From assembly GCF_024362695.1 (NCBI RefSeq), contig NC_065407.1, forward strand, positions 17,422,001 to 17,486,000: 64,000 nt of DNA, given 5' to 3'. Both the position numbers and the translations under genes were made by a program. The DNA comes from Pectinophora gossypiella. Taxonomy: Eukaryota > Arthropoda > Insecta > Lepidoptera > Gelechiidae. The stretch's first letter is position 1. Each line of letters opens with the position of its first letter. Under the pieces are notes generated by a model. It did no database searches and was not told where the DNA came from. It saw nothing but the letters and a program-made list of their open reading frames with translations. Below, piece after piece: positions 1 through 9,193 of the stretch.

Positions 1-4
1 ATCC

Positions 5-46
5 TCCCCATTCATCCGGCCAAGTAGCAAATGTTGTCTATGGTCC
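5..46 (-). repeat. Repeat-G fragment
   Basis: Reverse complement of the Repeat-G stretch that reads GCAGATGGCATTAACTAC then TTGGCCGGACAAATGGGG in better copies (for example near 1098 and 41055). Only about 40 bases remain and the left edge of the window cuts the context. Confidence 0.5.
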
Positions 47-103
47 GGAGATATAAAAAATAAATAAAAATAAATAGGGTCTATATAGGCTGTTTATGTA
101 TGT

Positions 104-251
104 GTACGGTCATGAGCATTAATATGTATACACTTTGGTACCATGTCACATTAACTTTTTTGACAAATTTAACTGTAAGTCTCACTAAATGTCCGATATG
201 TTAGTGCGACAGAGTCCTAAAATGGGTACATTATATTGCTCATGACTGTAC
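104..251 (+). mobile_element. MITE-1 copy (148 bp, TIR element)
   Basis: The ends are inverted copies: the left begins GTACGGTCATGAGCATTAAT and the right, read in reverse, begins GTACAGTCATGAGCAATATA. Four more copies lie at 11155, 27805, 42321 and 56747. Every copy reads TA next to CRGTCA at its outer ends, so the TA may be the target duplication, as in Tc1/mariner-like MITEs. There is no coding capacity. Family assignment to Tc1/mariner is inference from the TA. Confidence 0.8.
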
Positions 252-646
252 GTATATCAGAAAGAGTAACGTTTATTTATTTATTTTTATCACAACGATA
301 TCTATGAAGATATCGCACCGACAACAATTTCACTCCGACTCCCGAACTACAAAGGTGCAACATTAGATTGCACTATAGCTACATAAATACGTATAATTTA
401 GACAAGTTATCTGTCTATATCGCTGCAGGCGCGGCTATTAAAAGACAGGGAGACCTTATAGACGCGGGGTAGAAGATAAAACGAATTTCGCATTTAGTAA
501 AATTCTTATAATAAAAATAAGACACACGACAAGACAGAAGATAGATATATCACTTTTTTATAAAACCATAGCTAATACTCTTCCCCCTTTCCATGTGAGG
601 ACAAAGGCACCAGAGTAATTTATAGACAGTAAATACAATATAACAT
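252..646. other. Unassigned AT-rich stretch
   Basis: No gene, clear repeat or structured RNA seen. A short GC-richer patch around 415-475 has no recognisable motif. Confidence 0.5.
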
Positions 647-740
647 AGTGGAGCAGCGTGGTGGAGTATGCTCCATACCCCCTCCGGTTGATTGAGGGGA
701 GGCCTGTGCCCAGCAGTGGGACGTATATAGGCAGTTTATA
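647..740 (+). mobile_element. SINE-2, 3' tail only
   Basis: Matches the last ~95 bases of the full copy at 63098-63426, including GGTTGATTGAGGGGAGGCC and GCCCAGCAGTGGGACG. Head and core are missing, as in a 5'-truncated retroposed copy. Confidence 0.85.
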
Positions 741-1077
741 AGTACAATAATTGCTTTACACTACTTAACAATGAGGTACTAATTACACATTTTTCAGGTG
801 CCACTAAACTCGTGGTATTAGAATAAAGAATATTACTACGTACAGAACGGACACTCTAAGCTTTTTGCCAATTTGTCAATTGTAGCCAATTTGTATCGGT
901 GCCGAACTAGGTTTTCCTAAACCCTAAGGTCTAACTTTATTGTAAACGGCCGTTAGCTGTTAATGACTAAGAGTATGTGGTAAGGCGGCAAACGGAAACT
1001 ATGAGATTCTTTTTATTTTTTAATGTTTTGTTTAGACATGTGCAATATAGTTTTTTAAATTGTATTGTATTTTATTT
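741..1077. other. Mostly unassigned, weak Repeat-U match
   Basis: Around 812-852 the phrase ACTACGTACAGAACGG resembles the start of Repeat-U (19594, 24136). The rest is AT-rich with no supported feature. Confidence 0.35.
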
Positions 1078-1513
1078 TATTGTAGATTTACCGCAGATGG
1101 CATTAACTACTTGGCCGGACAAATGGGGAGCGCTGAAGGCTCTCACCCGGTACAACATTTAAGACTACAGGCCTGAGGATGCCCAGTTGGGCGCGAACCT
1201 CTGCTCTGGCCGTCGTCGGAGAGGATAAATATTTGAAAGAATTAATCGACCCTAGTGGGTCGATAGCGATAAGCACTGATTGAGGGAAGCTGCAGTAGTT
1301 TTAGGCGGATGAGACGTTCGTTATGTAAAAATTGACGATTTAAAGTGTAACTATGTTAACTACTGAATAAAGATATTTTTGAATTTTGAATTTGAATTTT
1401 GGAAGTCGTTGACCACGCCGGCGGGGTCGGTATCGGGGTCCTGAAGCGTTTGGTGTCGCGAGCTGATTGGCTGCCTCTATGGCTAGAGTAATCGGGTCGT
1501 CGGGATCGTATTG
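1078..1513 (+). repeat. Repeat-G, interrupted copy
   Basis: The longest Repeat-G copy: TTGTAGATTTACCGCAGATG at the left, GTGCCCAGTTGGGCGCG-like middle, CGACCCTAGTGGGTCGATAG, then GGGTCGGTATCGGGGTCCTG and GGGTCGTCGGGATCG at the right. It is split by a LINE-H tail at 1290-1400. A copy without this insertion is at 41015. No terminal inverted repeats or protein are evident, so its class is unknown; a non-autonomous DNA element is possible. Confidence 0.75.
1290..1400 (+). mobile_element. LINE-H 3' end inserted in Repeat-G
   Basis: A 5'-truncated LINE tail: GCAGTAGTTTTAGGCGGATG, AAAATTGACGATTTAAAGTG, then a T/GAA-rich end (TTTGAATTTGAATTTT). GGAAG occurs on both sides (1285-1289 and 1401-1405), consistent with a short target duplication; part could be shared with the element's own start. 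The element ends in TTTGAATTTG repeats in other copies as well. Confidence 0.8.
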
Positions 1514-1542
1514 TAAGAAAATGTTGGATTTCAGTCTTTAGC

Positions 1543-1588
1543 AACGTGAGGTGAATAACCAACCTCATCAACCCTGGTGTCAGGGTTA
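1543..1588 (-). mobile_element. SINE-1 tail fragment
   Basis: Reverse complement of the SINE-1 3' end: CCAACCTCATCAACCCTGG and TGTCAGGGTTACTA. It stops where SINE-5 begins. Confidence 0.75.
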
Positions 1589-1911
1589 CTAAGAGTCGTG
1601 GTAGCCCAGTAGGAAGAACGCTTGACTCTCACTTGACTGTGAAGTTGCAGGTTCGAATCCTAGCACGTGTCTAAACCAACGGTTATAGAATTTGCTTTCG
1701 AATTTATGTTTGGATCAAAAATGATTATCACGTGCTCAGCGGTGAAGGAAAACATCGTCAGAAAACCCATACTCTTCATAACCTGTTTTGGGCTGATTTT
1801 CTGTTTGTGGGTCGGAAGATTAGAAAGGCAGTCGCTTCTGTAAAAAACCGGCCCTGTTAAATCTTCAGGTGGACTTCGTGACAGCAGGATAACGCTAGTG
1901 GAATGTCGATG
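1589..1911 (+). mobile_element. SINE-5 with tRNA-like head
   Basis: The most complete SINE-5. The head has an A-box-like GTGGTAGCCCAGTAGGAAG and a B-box GGTTCGAATCC, so it is tRNA-derived. The body continues with CGAATTTATGTTTGGATC, CACGTGCTCAGCGGTGAAGG, GGCAGTCGCTTCTGTAAAAA and ends near GATAACGCTAGTGG. Pol III transcription is inferred from the boxes. Other copies lie at 3525, 10222, 10430, 16411, 22587, 35525, 41733, 52618, 59120 and 61000. Confidence 0.85.
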
Positions 1912-2345
1912 AGCAACGCTAAATCTGAATAGTTAAGTACTTACCTTGTGTATAGTTCATACTATTAGGAAGAGGAAGGTAGCATCGTCCCCGCCACTGC
2001 TGCACGATTGATTCCACTCACCTGCAGACAAAATAATTGTTATCTCAATATACACTACATAAAATTGTCATTCGTGTATTGGACCCACGAACTATAAGAA
2101 AACTATTTCGATCCTCTTTTGACAGTATTAAGATAGGTGTTCGCCGATAAGAAACATTTGTGATAAGTATATTTTTATTTTTCACTTGTATTTCTATTTT
2201 TTTATAAGTAAGTAAAATGTTTACTTTTCATAAAAAATACAGAAAATTTTGTTACAATAAAAACCCCATAAAACCAATTCCTCGGTTTGTTTGTGGGAGT
2301 GGAGTTCGCTGAGTTATTATGTTATATTTTTTTTATAAAAAGCAA
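1912..2345. other. Unassigned AT-rich stretch
   Basis: No supported feature. It includes A/T-rich runs around 2165-2270. Confidence 0.5.
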
Positions 2346-2564
2346 AGGTTGGTGGTAGGGCTGGCAGAGGAACACCTAAAAGGACATACATTGACCAAAT
2401 TGGAGATGTCTTTAGAAAAAATTTAGTACACTGAACTGGCGTGCGTGTATGAAACGATTGATGAATGTGGAGGAAGCAAGAGAAGTACGTCAGGGTCTGA
2501 GCAAATGGAATTCCTTAGTCTCTGCTTACGCCGGTGGGAAGTAAGCGTGAGTTCATGTATGTAT
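2346..2564 (+). pseudogene. LINE-M 3' end, reverse-transcriptase C-terminal remnant
   Basis: Translates in pieces to the family peptide GRGRPRRTYIDQIGD ... RRACMKRLMNVEEAR ... SKWN with frameshifts, seen more cleanly at 22014 and 49566. This is the C-terminal tail of a LINE ORF2-type protein. The 3' end has CTCTGCTTACGCCGG then GTATGTATG repeats. It is a dead, 5'-truncated copy. Confidence 0.8.
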
Positions 2565-3111
2565 GAACGTCTATACTATCTTTGAATTTGGATATTATTT
2601 TGCTTTTACCTTTTTGACATTTAAGCTTTTTAATGAAACGCATACTGAATGGTTTCATTTTCGACATGTAATGCATCGAACATAAACAATATCTGAGTGA
2701 CTGACTAACTCATCGCGAAATCTCAGAAACACCAAACGCGGCTCTCAAACTTAGCATTCTTTTAGGATTTAGATAAAAAGGGGGTAAAAATGTGTAGAAA
2801 AGTTTGCATGAAACTTCATTTGATTTAATAGTAGGGTTTTACGCGAACAACGAATATCAATATAAACACGTCGTGTCTGTTTATGTTAATTCATGGATCA
2901 TTGACTTATAATAACTGTGTCACTGATACAAAGTAAACAAATATTGACAACAAAATAAATATGTGCTTACTTAAACAAATATATATGTATGCATTTTAAA
3001 TCTAATTTTAACAGCTCATTTAGTGTTTCTAACACAAAACATTATTACAGACTGATCACTTGATTGTATGAAAGTAAGATAGATTTTTATTTTGAATGGT
3101 CGATCCCTAGT
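2565..3111. other. Unassigned AT-rich stretch
   Basis: I see no gene or recognised repeat. Confidence 0.5.
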
Positions 3112-3224
3112 CACACTACCAACTTGTGGCTAGCGGGGTACTATGCTCTGTCCTGTATACTGGAACAACCCTTCAGCACACCCGGGGCCGAAGGCAAGAG
3201 GGAAACCACTGCCCTATTTTGATT
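3112..3224 (+). repeat. Repeat-L fragment
   Basis: Shares GGCGGGGTACTATGCTCTG-like text and GAAGGCAAGAGGGAAACCAC with the longer copy at 4598-4857. Confidence 0.65.
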
Positions 3225-3360
3225 TTCGCATTTACACACTTAAATTAGTGATGATTTTAAATAAAAAGATTTCATCGCTGAGTTAATATGTCAGTCCTGC
3301 TGCATTTACAAAAATTATATTCTCAATTTTTATAATATTATTATTATACCTTATAAAAAT

Positions 3361-3786
3361 TAAGATGATCCATGCCTCGTTAGACAGGTTCATCCGTTGG
3401 TTTCGGTTACTTCTTACTGATGTAAGTATGTAGTCGTTACATGAGACACGTAAGGGGTAGGGGCCTTTGGCGGGTCACAAATAAATCTAACACCAGTATT
3501 GAAGACATTGGTAATCCAGCTCACTAATGGTAATGGTAATTCAGTTCAGCGGTGAAGGAAAATGTCTTGAGGAAACCCATATTCCTGAGAAATGCATTTT
3601 CGGAAGTATGTGACTTAGCCTGTATTGGGGTGGTTTTCCCTTCGCGGGTTGGAAGGTCTGACAGGCAGCCGCTTTTGTAAAAACCGGATTTGTCAAATCT
3701 GCAAGTTAGGTAAACGGACCCTGTGAGAAACGGGATAATGCTAAGGGGATGATGATGTTGGTAATCCAGCTCACAACCCACACGAT
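3361..3786 (+). mobile_element. SINE-1, interrupted by SINE-5
   Basis: Degenerate SINE-1 lacking the tRNA head: it starts near GATGATCCATGCCTCG, continues to GTAGTCGTTACATGAG and GGGGCCTTTGGCGG, and ends in ACAACCCACACGATAGAAGA. Between 3525 and 3757 it is split by SINE-5. Removing the insertion and one duplicate restores a continuous SINE-1 tail. Confidence 0.85.
3525..3757 (+). mobile_element. SINE-5 nested in SINE-1 with 17-bp TSD
   Basis: The flanks are exact 17-bp copies TTGGTAATCCAGCTCAC at 3508-3524 and 3758-3774. The insert begins just upstream of CAGCGGTGAAGGAAAATG, contains GACAGGCAGCCGCTTTTG and ends near GGATGATGATG. The tRNA head is missing, so it is 5'-truncated. Duplication length fits LINE-mediated retroposition. 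Confidence 0.9.
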
Positions 3787-4067
3787 AGAAGACAAAACAT
3801 CGCTACAGCAGGCAAATTGGGCGTTTCGAACAGGTGTAGCGGGCCAAGTGGAACACATAAATAGCGGCGAGTTATCTCCGCAGTAAGCTGGCTTTATTGA
3901 CTGGACCACGCCACTCGGCTCGATGAGGGTACCTCAGTAATTTGAGGTTTTGAGGTCGGGAAACACATTGTTTATTTAATGTCTAGAATTTTTGGTGGTC
4001 TGACGATCGGTTGCAACTTTAGCTGCTGATGAAAGGATACAAAAATACCAAAACGGATACCAATGGA

Positions 4068-4324
4068 TGGATAGTTTCCAACTAGTCACATCAATTACAT
4101 TTTACTACACGTCGAAAACGAAATCAAAAAGGCATTTGCATGAAAAAGCAACCTAGAAAAACATAGGAAAACGTGACAAAACATCGCACTTATTATTACA
4201 TTTTCCTTTATTAAAATTCATAAATAAGTTAAATTGAAAAAGAAAACCTTTTTTGACACTATTAGGTCTGTCTTTATTAAGTAATAAAATTATAATTTCA
4301 TAATCCAGCTAGGAAACTACCAGA
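4068..4324 (+). mobile_element. MITE-2 copy
   Basis: Begins ATAGTTTCCAACTAGTCAC and ends CTAGGAAACTACC, an inverted pair of ends around ~255 bp. It shares ATTCATAAATAAGTTAAAT and AAACGTGACAAAACATCGCA with copies at 30988, 50909 and 52016. Noncoding. The superfamily is not clear. Confidence 0.75.
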
Positions 4325-4486
4325 TATTACTACTTATATACAAATATTTTAAAGTGAAAAGTCAACGATAAATAGGAGATACCTATCTAGTACTTTGTAC
4401 CATATTGACCTATCATTGTATACGAGATATTTGTAGACATAGAAACAAGTTGATTGCAGACCGGATAGTTTATATTGTATTGTAAA

Positions 4487-5036
4487 AACTTGTCGTTTGC
4501 TTTTCAAACGAAAAGCACCAGGTCGGACTCCGGTACCGGACTTGCAAAGTGAGTTATTAATTTGTCTTAAGCGCTATTTTACTTACTTACACAATAGCAA
4601 GGCAAGGGGCAAGTCACAGGGACTGTTACCTGGAACCTGTCAGAGGGCAGCTGTAACTGTCAGTACTATTCAGAGGCGGAGGACAGGAGTCCTAGTATGG
4701 CTTTGTAATACACTACTCTGGGCGCCATCCCACTTGCGTCAGACAGAGTACTGCGGGGCGGAAGGCAAGAGGGAAACCACTGCCCCATTTTTCCCTAAAA
4801 AAGTAGCATTAATGCTACACCGACAAGAGCGTGGCTCTTAAATTGATGATGATGATGACACAATAGGCTTTTGATCAGTACAGACGGCGATACAGCTCAC
4901 CACCTATCGTTGGCCTAATAGAAAGCTCCACGAGGTATGAGTACTTAGGTCATCTTAAGATGGATGTACCTCTCACTACCCCAATTGGGATATAATCGTC
5001 AGCTTATGTTATGTTATATAACAAAATACTAAGTCT
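4487..5036 (+). mobile_element. SINE-4, interrupted by Repeat-L
   Basis: The left part (4487-4597) carries the SINE-4 head region, TGCTTTTCAAACGAAAAGC and GAGTTATTAATTTGTCTTAA. The right part (4858-5036) has GACGGCGATACAGCTCACCA, GGATGTACCTCTCACTACCC and a TTATGTTATG tail. The two halves line up with the uninterrupted copy at 57630. Confidence 0.8.
4598..4857 (+). repeat. Repeat-L nested in SINE-4 with 9-bp TSD
   Basis: ACACAATAG flanks it exactly (4589-4597 and 4858-4866). The element is 260 bp, contains GCGGGGCGGAAGGCAAGAGG and ends in GATGATGATG, a retroposon-like simple tail. It holds a short open frame with no family I recognise. Likely a LINE or SINE 3' end. Confidence 0.8.
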
Positions 5037-5049
5037 AGAAACGACTCAA

Positions 5050-5220
5050 CTTTGGCAACTTTCCGTACTTTAAATCACCAAAAAATATTTACTTACACTT
5101 GTGTTATTGGAATATCCCAATGATGTAGTCAAGAGTGTACATCCATCGTAAGATGAACTAAGTACCCACAAGTGTAAGTAATTATTTTTTGGTGATTTAA
5201 AGTACGGAAAGTTGCCAAAG
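5050..5220. repeat. Near-perfect 54-bp inverted repeat
   Basis: The arms 5050-5103 and 5167-5220 are reverse complements with one mismatch by my count. The outer ends are CTTTGGCAACTTTCCGTAC. The 63-base centre holds a SINE-4 piece (CATCCATCGTAAGATGAACT). A related single arm occurs at 13809-13850 in a SINE-4 3' region, so the arms appear to be SINE-4 flank or extended tail sequence that became inverted. Confidence 0.85.
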
Positions 5221-5924
5221 TACACGACTATTATAGTCGTGAGCGTTTGTTATTATATGTGTAAAACAGCCCAAATCTCAATCAATAGACCATAGATGCC
5301 CTTTTGTTTATAATGTGTGAACCGTTTAACAGTTTAAGCTGTTGTCATAATGTTTTCACCTACCTCTCTTTATTTAGGAGCTGCGCTCTTGTCGCGTTCA
5401 ATACTCCATATATAGGGTGTTTAGAACGGTGGTTGCCCCAATCGCCTTCCATTCCGCAGTACACCGACCAATTTCTCAATCGGTGATGTTCTAGCTAGAG
5501 CCCTACCAGAATCCATTTCCTCGGCCTCCAGCCAGTACTGATACCGCTGCTGCCCGGCATCAGGGTTTTCACCTGCCACTAGTAACAAAATGTGTAATAC
5601 AGCAAACAAGATCTTACTCAAAATCAACTCTCGAATTTCAAAATTTCCAACTTACATTCGTTTACCCAACGGCGCATAGCAGTCAAAATACCCTCACTCT
5701 AGCTTTCAAATGCAGCCCTAACCCAACACAACAGAGTCACAGTTTGGTAGCACAATTCACAATCATGACACAAGTATACAAAGTGTCGGTACAGTCGTGA
5801 ATAGATGCAACATGGGTGCAACACTGCAACGGGATAGCATCTGAATACTAACTGCACTTAAACATCGCTTCAGTGGTCTGGCTATGATGAGCAGTGATTG
5901 GATATTCGGTTGCCTATTTTTCTT
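5221..5924. other. Unassigned stretch
   Basis: No supported gene or repeat. Confidence 0.5.
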
Positions 5925-6052
5925 TTTTTAGTGACTAAATATGCCGTCAATGGCATTAAATACTTGGCCGGAGATACAGGAAAATTTAAGACAACTGGCC
6001 TGAGGGTGCCCAGTTGGGCGCGTACCTCGACTCAGGGCGTCGTCTGAGAGGA
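5925..6052 (+). repeat. Repeat-G fragment
   Basis: GGCATTAAATACTTGGCCGG, GGGTGCCCAGTTGGGCGCG and GGCGTCGTCTGAGAGG in family order; the middle is shortened. Confidence 0.8.
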
Positions 6053-6690
6053 GTTATTTTTCTAAAATAAATAATATGGGTAGCACTTTTGTTCTGAAAA
6101 AAAAACCCGCCATACTGGGATTGACAAAAACTGATAGCTTAAAAATGAAATTTGTTGAAAAGGAAACCTATAAACGCTTTATCGAGTTGCGTAGTTTTAC
6201 ACAAACAAGAAACAAACAAACAAGAAACATTTATTGAGAAGCTGTGTAGATACATACATGCAGGTGTCAAACATTATGAAATTGTCTCAACAGCGTGTCC
6301 ATGTCGGACGTACAATATTACAAATAATGTCAGTATTAAGCATCAAGGAATTAAGTAAGTACCTAATAATTAGTCACATTATAAACATTTGTCAATTTTA
6401 AATATCATTGTTGTTGAAAATATTCATTCAAGAATAAAAAAAAGTAACAAAATAATTATGTCGAAAAATTGCGTAAAATAAAAATGAATGTTTATAAATA
6501 TGATTTCCAAGGTAAATATTAGGTGCAGAAGCTCAAAGTGTGTGGGAGAATATTGTACGGAAAGTAAATGTGTCACCAGATTTTATTTGAAATGTTAAGA
6601 TAAAGAATATTCAATTGTTAAGTTTGTCATATTGAAAGGTACTTACGTAAATATAGTACAATACTATATTATAATTTAGAAAAATAAGAT
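6053..6690. other. Unassigned AT-rich stretch
   Basis: No gene or repeat supported. One short duplicated phrase (AAACAAGAAAC, near 6205-6230) is present. Confidence 0.5.
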
Positions 6691-6822
6691 AGATAGATAA
6701 AATACTTTATTGAGCACAACGGACACAAAATACAGATATAAGGACAGCATATACAGAAAAGCACAACAGGCGGCCTTATTGCTCATGCAGCAATTTCTTC
6801 CAGGCAACCTCATAAGTTTCAT
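6691..6822 (-). mobile_element. LINE-N 3' end
   Basis: Read on the minus strand it gives GGTTGCCTGGAAGAAATTGC, GCAATAAGGCCGCCTG, and an end with CAATAAAGTATTTTATC then TATC repeats. The AATAAA and simple-sequence end mark a LINE 3' UTR. Other copies: 12192, 12406, 18721, 23758, 26290, 27556, 45920, 49945, 53028. Confidence 0.8.
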
Positions 6823-7512
6823 GTTTTGTTTATAAATGTCATTATTATTTAATTTGTTGCATTTCCTGAATCGTGTAATTTAATGCTGAGGGCATGTCTA
6901 GTTTCTATGATCTATGGTAAGCGCTCTTTTTAAAACACTATTCCGGTTACCCTGACCTTATTCAAGAAACAGCGAACTTAGAGACTTTACGTCAAAAAAA
7001 TGGGTCAGAAGGGCAAAGCTGTTTGCATTGTAAAGACAATGGCATAAATCCAATCCCACAGGGTGTAGTCGAGTCAGCAACGTCCAATAAACAAGTGAAG
7101 GCTCAAGTCCCGACGATCTAATTTAACTTGTCCTCGACGAAGCGAACTCGGCAAAAATTCATTATTAATACAACGGAGATGCGTGTGGTGTGATTAGAGG
7201 CGGTTGCGAGGATAATTAGGTAATTGTTTCGTATATTACACCATACAATCCATACATACATAGATATCTGCACCCACTTTACAAACGCAAAGACATCAAA
7301 TCTTACTCACCCATCACCTTGTGCAACAGTACCCACCTAATTTGTCTGCCTCATTTTGTTATTGTTATTATGTACATTATATCCGCTCTCAAACTTTTTA
7401 ATTGGCTGTATAAGTATGTAATCTTAAGTTAATATTGTAGTTTTGTGCTGTAAAATTTGCAATAAACGATAAAATAAATATTAGAAATATGTGAGCTAAG
7501 ATCAAAAGTCAT
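6823..7512. other. Unassigned stretch
   Basis: Nothing recognised except a weak AATAAA-like end near 7460, perhaps an old LINE tail. Confidence 0.45.
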
Positions 7513-7602
7513 TGTAGTCCTGTGGTATACCGGCTTGCTCCTCAAGCGCAGGTTCGAATTACACCAATGAGTCGTCAACTTATCTTAAGTGCAGATATCA
7601 CT
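7513..7602 (+). mobile_element. SINE-4 head fragment
   Basis: tRNA-like text GTCCTGTGGTATACCGGCTT, GCAGGTTCGAATTACACC (B-box-like) then TTATCTTAAGTGCAGAT. It is cut where a minus-strand SINE-1 begins. Confidence 0.75.
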
Positions 7603-7755
7603 AATACTCTTCTTCTATCGTGTGGGTTGTGAGGTGAAATACCAACCTCAACAACCCTGGTGTCAGGGTTATTATTGTGCCGTCATAGGTAACGACTACG
7701 TACTTACATCGGTAAGTAATAACCGGGACCAACGGTTTAACGTGCCTTCCGAAGC
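7603..7755 (-). mobile_element. SINE-1, 5'-truncated
   Basis: CTTCTTCTATCGTGTGGGTT through GTGCCTTCCGAAGCAC on the plus strand is the reverse of the SINE-1 tail and core. The head is absent; it abuts Repeat-G. Confidence 0.85.
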
Positions 7756-7930
7756 ACTCAGACGATATTTCCTCTCAGACGACGCCCTGAGCCGAGGTTC
7801 GCGCCCAACTGGGCACCCTCAGGCCTGTTGTCTTAAACGTTGTACCGGGTGAAAGCCTTCAGCGCTTCCCATTTTTCCGGCCAAGTAGGTAATGCCATCT
7901 GCGGCAAATCTACAATAAGTCACGTCAAAA
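7756..7930 (-). repeat. Repeat-G fragment
   Basis: Reverse complement of the left half of Repeat-G, from CTCTCAGACGACGCCCTGAG to TGCGGCAAATCTACAATAAG and the flanking TCACGTCAAAAAA that marks the family's left end. Confidence 0.85.
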
Positions 7931-8122
7931 AATGTGAGCTTATGATAATTATAATTATGTCATATTGTGAGTAAAGATTTAAATCGAATGGTCTTATAGT
8001 AAAGGCAGACCAAGGCGGGGGGGGATAGTACGACAAACTTAGACGAAGTGGTATTGATATGGGGTTCACAACACATTGTACCTAAAATTTAAGAACCAAA
8101 CATTAATTCATAATTGGTAGAT

Positions 8123-8470
8123 TTATAATAATAATAATAAAAATGTTTATTTCTCCACTTAAAACACAAAACAAAACAAAAAATTTTCTTAGTTGGCTAA
8201 CATTGTGATACAAGTGTATTTTAAGGGAGCTGGTGTGATTAATGATTATTACTTTGAATAAATGATTTTATCTTTGACTTAAAATAATTATCTATTAGAA
8301 AGAAAGAAAATATTTATTTCCGTATTGGACGCCACATTTACAAACTTGAATTACAGAAATTAAAAAAGAAATAAAACAAAGACAAAAAGACAAATAATTA
8401 CAGACATTAAATACACAATGGAGGCGCCCAAAATAAAAAAAAAGATATTGGCATCAGCAAAAACACAAAA
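8123..8470 (-). repeat. Probable old LINE 3' ends (A/T tails)
   Basis: Two stretches read on the minus strand end in AATAAA-type sequence and simple repeats: one at 8123-8285 (AATAATAATAA tail) and one at 8300-8470 (GAAAGAAAATATTTATTTCC start, GGAGGCGCCCAAA inside). No second copy is seen here, so this is tentative. Confidence 0.35.
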
Positions 8471-8668
8471 GTAATATTATGTAATTTTTTTAAAGTTAAT
8501 TAATGAGCCCTCGCTAACAGTGGCACCACACCTTTCGCATTGTAAGCGACTGACATCGAGCAGCCAAGTAATCCGATTATAAAACAGACTGCGACATCAT
8601 AATTCTTTTACGGACAAACAGACCAAACGACAAAATGTCGTTTTTATATTCAATGTAATAATGATGAG

Positions 8669-8956
8669 GAGCTCGGTGGCGCAGCGGTAAACGCGCTCGG
8701 TCTGCGATTGTTGAAGTTAAGCAACTTTCGCAAAGGCCGGTCATAGGATGGGTGACCACAAAAATAAAGTTTTCATCTCGAGCTCCTCCGTGCTTCGGAA
8801 GGCACGTTAAGCCGTTGGTCCCGGCTGCATTAGCAGTCGTGAATAACCACCAATCCGCACTGGGCTCGCGTGGTGGTTTAAGGCCCGATCTCCCTATCCA
8901 TCCGTAGGGAAGGCCCGTGCCCCAGCAGTGGGGACGTTAATGGGCTGGTGATGATG
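8669..8956 (+). mobile_element. SINE-3, full length, hybrid tRNA/5S head
   Basis: 288 bp between copies of AATGATGAG (8660-8668, 8957-8965). The head starts GAGCTCGGTGGCGCAGCGGT, an A-box-like tRNA start, then changes to 5S-rRNA-like text: GAAGTTAAGCAAC, GGTCATAGGATGGGTGACC. Next come the shared core GTGCTTCGGAAGGCACG, GTTAAGCCGTTGGTCCCGG, and a tail with CCCCAGCAGTGGGGACG and GATGATGA. Pol III use is inferred. Other copies: 30617, 44042, 55533, 58043. Confidence 0.9.
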
Positions 8957-9013
8957 AATGATGAGTATAAATTACGAGTATTATATTGCGGATATCACCA
9001 CGATAAGTAAATA

Positions 9014-9193
9014 ATTGACCAAATTGGAAATGTCCTTAGAAAAGGTAAATACGATCTACTCTGAAACGGCGCGCGTGTATGAAGCGATTGATGAATGTGG
9101 AGGAAGCAAGAGAGTTGTGTCAGGATAGAAGCAAATGGAATTCTATAGTCTCTGCTTACCCCGGTGGGAAATAGGCGTGAGTTATGTATGTAT
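9014..9193 (+). pseudogene. LINE-M 3' end with 11-bp TSD
   Basis: ATAAGTAAATA flanks it (9003-9013, 9194-9204). It starts ATTGACCAAATTGGAAATG and encodes a decayed RT C-terminus (CMKRLMNVEEARELCQD-like), then CTCTGCTTACCCCGGTGGG and TATGTATG. The start point matches the copy at 62494-62673. Confidence 0.9.

Noticed and set aside
4497..4841. 114-codon frame near 4.5-4.8 kb
   Set aside because: It crosses the SINE-4/Repeat-L junction, so it cannot be one ancestral gene.
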